DNA from: Vallitaleaceae bacterium
GTDB lineage: Bacteria > Bacillota > Clostridia > Lachnospirales > Vallitaleaceae
Length of the DNA stretch: 9,997 bases
Assembly: GCA_027858555.1 (NCBI GenBank)
Contig: JAQICP010000204.1
Span: 1 to 9,997 of the forward strand
Direction of reading: 5' to 3'
The notes under the pieces are model-generated. The model was not told where the DNA came from and did not search any database. It saw only the letters and a program-made list of their open reading frames with translations. This document shows, piece by piece, positions 7,662-9,997 of the stretch (positions within the stretch are counted from its first letter, which is position 1; each line of letters opens with the position of its first letter). Made by a program: the position numbers and the translations under genes.

Positions 7662-7692
7662 ATGACACCTCCCTATAAGTTAACTACCTAAT

Positions 7693-7708
7693 TATTGTAC
7701 CAAATCGC
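7693..7708 (-). repeat. 16-bp promoter-like motif, copy at the polyphosphate operon promoter
   Basis: Read on the minus strand, GCGATTTGGTACAATA matches the plus-strand GCGAGTTGGTACAATA at 8080-8095 at 15 of 16 positions. It contains the extended -10 of the operon. Upstream of each copy there is a further TCGC that pairs with its GCGA, at slightly different spacing (14 versus 16 bases). Confidence 0.5.
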
Positions 7709-7722
7709 TGGCGCGATGGCTA
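7694..7722 (-). promoter_or_regulatory. Promoter of the Ppx-like / ppk1 operon
   Basis: On the minus strand TACAAT (7694-7699, 5/6 to consensus) is preceded by TGG, making an extended -10. At 17 bases upstream a weak -35 TAGCCA (7717-7722) falls within a GC-rich palindrome. Transcription would start near 7687, about 26 bases before the ATG. Confidence 0.6.
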
Positions 7723-7726
7723 GCGA
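7705..7726. promoter_or_regulatory. Imperfect 22-bp palindrome over the promoter spacer (candidate operator)
   Basis: The outer half-sites TCGCT (7705-7709) and AGCGA (7722-7726) are perfect inverted copies, and two further pairs inside also match, so 7 of 11 positions pair. It is a GC-rich island in AT-rich DNA and covers the -35 and spacer of the polyphosphate operon promoter, where a repressor would block RNA polymerase. The regulator is unknown. Confidence 0.35.
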
Positions 7727-7770
7727 AATTATTCTCTTCTATAACATATTGGCATTAATCAAATAACACT

Positions 7771-7798
7771 TTGTCTTTTAACAATGATATGATAGAAT
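7771..7798 (+). promoter_or_regulatory. Plus-strand promoter of the putative structured RNA
   Basis: TAGAAT (7793-7798, 5/6) is preceded by TGA, an extended -10. TTGTCT (7771-7776, 4/6) lies 16 bases upstream. Transcription would begin near 7805, just before the first hairpin of the putative RNA. It is the only promoter-like sequence I found that faces this way right at the start of the structured region. Confidence 0.5.
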
Positions 7799-7803
7799 GA
7801 TTA

Positions 7804-7815
7804 CATAGTATAAAC
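7804..7815 (+). repeat. Direct repeat CATAGTATAAAC, copy 1 (copy 2 at 7989-8000)
   Basis: The 12-base sequence occurs identically at 7804-7815 and 7989-8000. Its last eight bases are complementary to 7824-7831, so that segment can pair with copy 1 as a local hairpin or with copy 2 as the closing helix of a junction around the rod. The two pairings exclude each other. Confidence 0.6.
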
Positions 7816-7988
7816 GCAACGAAGTTTATACAAGGGATGCCAATTTTGAGCCGGTCATCTATCCTCACTACTATTTTGAAGAAAAGTGTGAATTGAATAA
7901 AATTAATGAGACTACAGTCTTGTGGTTTTATTAATTTTGCTTTTCATTCAAAAGGTATTGGTAGTAATTTACAGTTTTTAATTAAAAC

Positions 7989-8000
7989 CATAGTATAAAC
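7989..8000 (+). repeat. Direct repeat CATAGTATAAAC, copy 2
   Basis: Identical to 7804-7815. Pairing of 7993-8000 with 7824-7831 can extend by one further A-T pair to 9 bp and would enclose the second hairpin and the long rod. Confidence 0.6.
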
Positions 8001-8079
8001 TATATTATATGCACAATTTTATGAAGATAGAAATAATACAAATTCCATATAGCAGTTTTTCGCAATCAGCAAAACTTCC

Positions 8080-8095
8080 GCGAGTTGGTACAATA
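8080..8095 (+). repeat. 16-bp promoter-like motif, second copy in inverted orientation
   Basis: GCGAGTTGGTACAATA on the plus strand, with TGGTACAAT as a possible extended -10. If active it would start transcription near 8101 and give a very short RNA that is mostly the terminator hairpin at 8112-8147. It may instead only form part of the 8056-8103 stem-loop of the putative RNA. Confidence 0.4.
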
Positions 8096-8107
8096 GCGAA
8101 GAATCAC

Positions 8108-8160
8108 ATTTAGAGCAATTAGAGTTTATCTCTAGCTGTTCTTTTTTGATTGCTCTAAAT
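8108..8160. repeat. Perfect 12-bp inverted repeat around the terminator
   Basis: ATTTAGAGCAAT (8108-8119) and ATTGCTCTAAAT (8149-8160) are exact inverted copies. After one mismatch four more outer pairs match (8103-8106 with 8162-8165). The left arm overlaps the terminator stem, so in a read-through transcript the two foldings compete. Confidence 0.7.
8112..8147 (+). terminator. Plus-strand rho-independent terminator
   Basis: AGAGCAATTAGAG (8112-8124) pairs with CTCTAGCTGTTCT (8130-8142) over a 5-base loop, with one A-C mismatch and two G-T wobbles. T 8142-8147 form the U-run. The wobbles and U-run both fit plus-strand transcription. Confidence 0.72.
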
Positions 8161-8262
8161 ATGATACTTCACTTAAGAATTATATCACAATATACATAAA
8201 TCCTATATTATTTAAGTGTAATTAATGATTTATGCATATAGTACGCCTGACCATTAATGTAC

Positions 8263-8274
8263 GAAGTATACTTC
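8263..8274. repeat. Perfect 12-bp palindrome GAAGTATACTTC
   Basis: A symmetric site flanked by GTA (8259-8261) and TAC (8275-8277), which extend the symmetry with one unpaired C. It lies in a stretch with no recognised gene. It could be a protein binding site; nothing around it identifies one. Confidence 0.35.
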
Positions 8275-8351
8275 TACGGCTCATTTTTCTGGGATATATA
8301 GCGTTAAAAACATTAACAGATTCAGAATTCATCTCTTATATGTCATGTACT

Positions 8352-8395
8352 AGCAGGGAAAGGTAACATGTATTCATACCTATCCCGCGATTGCT
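8352..8395. other. Stem-loop of unknown role
   Basis: GGGA-A-AGGTA (8356-8365) pairs with TACCT-A-TCCC (8377-8386) in nine pairs around one A-A mismatch, with an 11-base loop. AGCA (8352-8355) and TGCT (8392-8395) may close it. There are no wobbles to show which strand is the RNA and no U-run on either side. Confidence 0.4.
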
Positions 8396-8405
8396 GATTA
8401 TATGC

Positions 8406-8436
8406 AAAAATGGTAGCAGTTCTTTCGAACTACCAC
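8406..8436 (-). terminator. Rho-independent terminator of the NfeD-SPFH operon
   Basis: In the minus-strand transcript, TGGTAG pairs with CTACCA and TTC with GAA around a GAAA tetraloop, with a 3-base bulge on the 3' side. Five U follow (A run at 8406-8410). It lies about 85 bases past the SPFH stop codon. Confidence 0.75.
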
Positions 8437-8518
8437 CATCTGATTATTTCAATAATTAAATTCTTTTTGGAAAGTTACCCCAAAACATAATAACGAGCCA
8501 AAAAATCTACATGCCTGC

Positions 8519-9436
8519 TTACTTAGCTATCTCTATCAGTGATTTCGCAAGTCCAGCCATGCCTTGAATCTCGGATGGAATAATAATCTTAGTAGCTTGA
8601 CCATCAGCAGCTTTCTTAAATGCTTCAAGACTCTCTAGGGCAATAAATCCATTAGATGGGTTAGCCTCGTTAATCTTTTCGATACCTGCGGCTTTCGCAG
8701 TCTGAATCTTGACGATTGCTTCAGATTCACCTTCCGCAACTCTAATTGTAGCTTCTTTTTTAGCTTCAGCTCTGAGAATTGCAGATTGTTTTTCACCTTC
8801 TGCTGCAAGAATCTGTGATTCTTTTTGACCTTCAGCTACAAGAATTGCAGAGCGTTTTTCACCTTCTGCACGAATCATGACTTCACGACGTAACCGTTCA
8901 GCTTTCATCTGCTTTTCCATGGCATCTTGTATCTCAACTGGTGGGATAATATTTTTAACCTCAACACGGTTTACTTTAATACCCCATGGATCAGTGGCTT
9001 CATCAAGTATAACGCGCATCTTAGTATTAATGATTTCTCTTGATGTCAATGTCTGGTCCAGTTCAAGATCACCAATAATATTACGTAGTGTCGTTGCTGT
9101 AAGATTCTCTATTGCAAGTAGTGGATTCACAACGCCATATGCGTATAATTTAGGATCTGTAATCTGGTAGAATACAACTGTATCTATTCTCATTGTAACA
9201 TTATCTTTAGTAATAACTGGCTGTGGTGCAAAGTCGATAACCAATTCCTTTAAGATAACTTTTTTAGCAATCTTCTCAAGCAATGGTAACTTAAAATGAA
9301 GTCCAACAGACCATGTGCTTTGAAATGCACCTAATCTTTCTACTACATACGCATTCGCTTGTGGTACTACCTTCACGTTAGCTGCAATTAATATAATTAG
9401 TATAATGCCAATAATAATTCCTACTGTTAGTCCCAT
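8519..9436 (-). CDS. SPFH/stomatin-prohibitin family membrane protein (QmcA/slipin-like)
   Basis: A membrane-microdomain scaffold protein of 305 residues. Residues 3-20 are one membrane segment, followed by the SPFH (band 7) domain to about residue 180: ANAYVVERLGAF at 28-38 and DPWGIKVNRVEVKNI at 149-163. Residues 189-243 are five 11-residue repeats of the form xAEGEKxSAIL, a hendecad helix suited to coiled-coil oligomer formation. The family forms large homo-oligomeric rings and is commonly paired with NfeD, as here. I place the start at the ATG at 9436, which has AGGAGGG five bases upstream (9442-9448). An upstream TTG at 9460 would add eight residues (MRKFRRVN) and overlap the NfeD gene, with no matching ribosome binding site. 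The ATG lies one base after the NfeD stop, so translation is probably coupled. The cellular role in this organism is not evident. Confidence 0.93.
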   Translation of the reverse strand: MGLTVGIIIGIILIILIAANVKVVPQANAYVVERLGAFQSTWSVGLHFKLPLLEKIAKKVILKELVIDFAPQPVITKDNVTMRIDTVVFYQITDPKLYAYGVVNPLLAIENLTATTLRNIIGDLELDQTLTSREIINTKMRVILDEATDPWGIKVNRVEVKNIIPPVEIQDAMEKQMKAERLRREVMIRAEGEKRSAILVAEGQKESQILAAEGEKQSAILRAEAKKEATIRVAEGESEAIVKIQTAKAAGIEKINEANPSNGFIALESLEAFKKAADGQATKIIIPSEIQGMAGLAKSLIEIAK

Positions 9437-9437
9437 A

Positions 9438-9878
9438 TTAACCCTCCTGAACTTTCTCAACTATTAATTTTACGCCCTTTACATCCAAAACTTTCACTTC
9501 CAAACCTTCTTCAAGAATCGCATCTTCATTCGACGTCCTTGCTGTCCAAATCCGTCCTTCTACTTTGACTTGACCAACTGCTTTCATGTTATTGATGGTA
9601 ATAATAACAACACCAATTTTTCCAATAACCGTTTCATAATTAGTTTTTGTTTTCCCAAGCTTCAACTTCGTCTTAACTAGAGGATATAGGAAGATTAGTG
9701 ACAAAGCTGTCAACACAATAAAAATTAATATTTGTGACCACATCGGTATACCTGTGAATGATAGCAAAAGCACTATTAATCCTGAAGGCACAAACCATAT
9801 ACTAGTGAGCCCCAGTGTCAATCCTTCAATCAAAGCTGCTGCTAATACTATTATCAGCCAAATGATATAATCGTCCAT
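9438..9878 (-). CDS. NfeD family membrane protein (short form with C-terminal OB fold)
   Basis: A 146-residue membrane protein of the short NfeD type, lacking the N-terminal ClpP-like protease domain of long NfeD proteins. Three hydrophobic segments (about 5-24, 26-42 and 48-68) are followed by a basic linker (KTKLKLGKTKT) and a C-terminal beta-rich OB-like domain (about 82-143) with GKIGVVI, GQVKVEGRIWTA (102-113) and EGLEVKVLDVKGVKLIVE. The OB domain is thought to contact the SPFH partner, which is the next gene with a 1-base gap. The ATG at 9878 has GGAGG seven bases upstream. A perfect TTGACA lies at 9940-9945 (minus strand), but no good -10 sits at the right distance, so the promoter is not assigned. 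Confidence 0.93.
   Translation of the reverse strand: MDDYIIWLIIVLAAALIEGLTLGLTSIWFVPSGLIVLLLSFTGIPMWSQILIFIVLTALSLIFLYPLVKTKLKLGKTKTNYETVIGKIGVVIITINNMKAVGQVKVEGRIWTARTSNEDAILEEGLEVKVLDVKGVKLIVEKVQEG
9442..9448 (-). promoter_or_regulatory. Ribosome binding site fixing the SPFH protein start
   Basis: AGGAGGG on the minus strand, five bases before the ATG at 9436 and inside the last codons of the NfeD gene. It decides for the ATG over the in-frame TTG at 9460. Confidence 0.85.
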
Positions 9879-9997
9879 ATTACACCTCCGGGTTCCTATA
9901 ACACATTACTTGGTTACCCTTCTATTTTATCGGAATAGGTGTCAATATGCAAGCATCTTAATATAATATCGAACTATTTACTACGGCTATCATAACA

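Larger units (their letters stand above)
7805..8147 (+). ncRNA. Putative structured non-coding RNA, class not recognised
   Basis: A predicted transcript of about 340 nt from the plus-strand promoter to an intrinsic terminator. Helices in order: hairpin 7808-7815/7824-7831 (8 bp); 7836-7841/7853-7859 (6 bp, one bulged T); a rod at 7867-7965 made of 7867-7871/7961-7965, then 7874-7886/7940-7953 (13 bp, one bulge), then 7898-7916/7921-7939 (19 bp, tetraloop GTCT); a stem 8056-8063/8096-8103 (8 bp); and the terminator stem. The 19-bp helix contains four G-T pairs, and the 8056 stem and terminator contain more; these pair in plus-strand RNA but would be A-C mismatches in minus-strand RNA, which sets the strand. 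It is unlike tmRNA, RNase P RNA, SRP RNA or any riboswitch consensus I know. An alternative is a shorter RNA or a 5' leader whose gene has been lost. Confidence 0.5.
7662..8518. other. 857-bp stretch without a protein gene
   Basis: Neither strand contains an open reading frame with a credible ribosome binding site; the longest short frames (19 and 34 codons, plus strand) lack one. The stretch holds the polyphosphate operon promoter with a palindrome, a plus-strand promoter, a chain of plus-strand RNA stem-loops ending in an intrinsic terminator (about 7805-8147), a region of 8161-8405 with a few inverted repeats only, and the minus-strand terminator of the SPFH operon. No insertion sequence or gene remnant is recognised. 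Confidence 0.75.

Noticed and set aside
7838..7897. 19-codon plus-strand open frame starting in the second hairpin
   Set aside because: AAGGG abuts the ATG with no spacing and the frame lies within paired RNA segments; no sign of coding.
8009..8113. 34-codon plus-strand open frame (MHNFMKIEI...) ending at the terminator
   Set aside because: Neither ATG (8009 or 8021) has a ribosome binding site, the composition is unremarkable, and the frame overlaps the stem-loops of the putative RNA. Possible but unsupported.
7805..8147. Retron, riboswitch, 6S, tmRNA or RNase P identity for the structured region
   Set aside because: No reverse transcriptase is present, no downstream plus-strand gene exists to regulate, and none of the signature sequences of these RNAs that I know could be found.
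8877..9170. Plus-strand 97-codon frame opposite the SPFH gene
   Set aside because: Antisense shadow of the SPFH coding sequence with no supporting signals.
9437..9460. TTG start at 9460 for the SPFH protein
   Set aside because: It would add a basic 8-residue leader and overlap the NfeD gene; the ATG at 9436 has an ideal AGGAGGG five bases upstream.
9917..9945. TTGACA upstream of the NfeD gene as its promoter
   Set aside because: At 15-18 bases downstream only GAAGGG/TAGAAG-type sequence is found, so a sigma-A promoter could not be assigned with confidence.

Overview
The window is low-GC DNA with every recognisable protein gene on the minus strand and strong GGAGG-type ribosome binding sites. 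Gene content (Ppk1 with a Ppx/GppA-HD protein, a short NfeD with an SPFH protein, a BirA with an N-terminal repressor helix-turn-helix, a CheX-like phosphatase) fits an anaerobic Firmicute, most likely a member of the Clostridia. No phage, transposase, CRISPR, tRNA or rRNA is present, so this is a core-type chromosomal segment.

Layout in minus-strand transcription order, from high to low coordinates. An NfeD protein and an SPFH/stomatin-like protein form a two-gene membrane operon (9878 to 8519), closed by a GNRA-loop terminator at about 8406-8435. An 860-bp stretch without a protein gene follows (7662-8518). Then come a Ppx/GppA-HD protein and polyphosphate kinase 1 (7661 to 3985), a polyphosphate operon. 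Next is ornithine carbamoyltransferase (3835-2897), with a good promoter and a candidate arginine operator. After it a single-domain response regulator and a repeat/CheX-like protein form a two-gene signalling unit (2837 to 1546) that ends in a clear terminator. Last are a secreted or membrane-anchored alpha/beta hydrolase and a partial bifunctional BirA (1393 to 1, running off the window); their reading frames overlap by 20 bases.

The most interesting part is the 7662-8518 gap. It contains a plus-strand extended -10 promoter, a series of stem-loops that includes a rod with a 19-bp inner helix, and a plus-strand intrinsic terminator. The G-T pairs in three of these helices make sense only if the plus strand is the RNA. 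Together they suggest an unrecognised structured non-coding RNA of about 340 nt, on the opposite strand to all the genes. The same gap has a 16-bp promoter-like motif in two inverted copies (15/16 identical), one of them being the promoter of the polyphosphate operon.

Other points of interest are the four 29-residue MshEN-like repeats joined to a CheX-like domain, the altered catalytic motifs of the Ppx-like protein, and an ambiguous translation start with a hairpin in the response regulator gene. All identifications come from reading motifs; no database search was possible.
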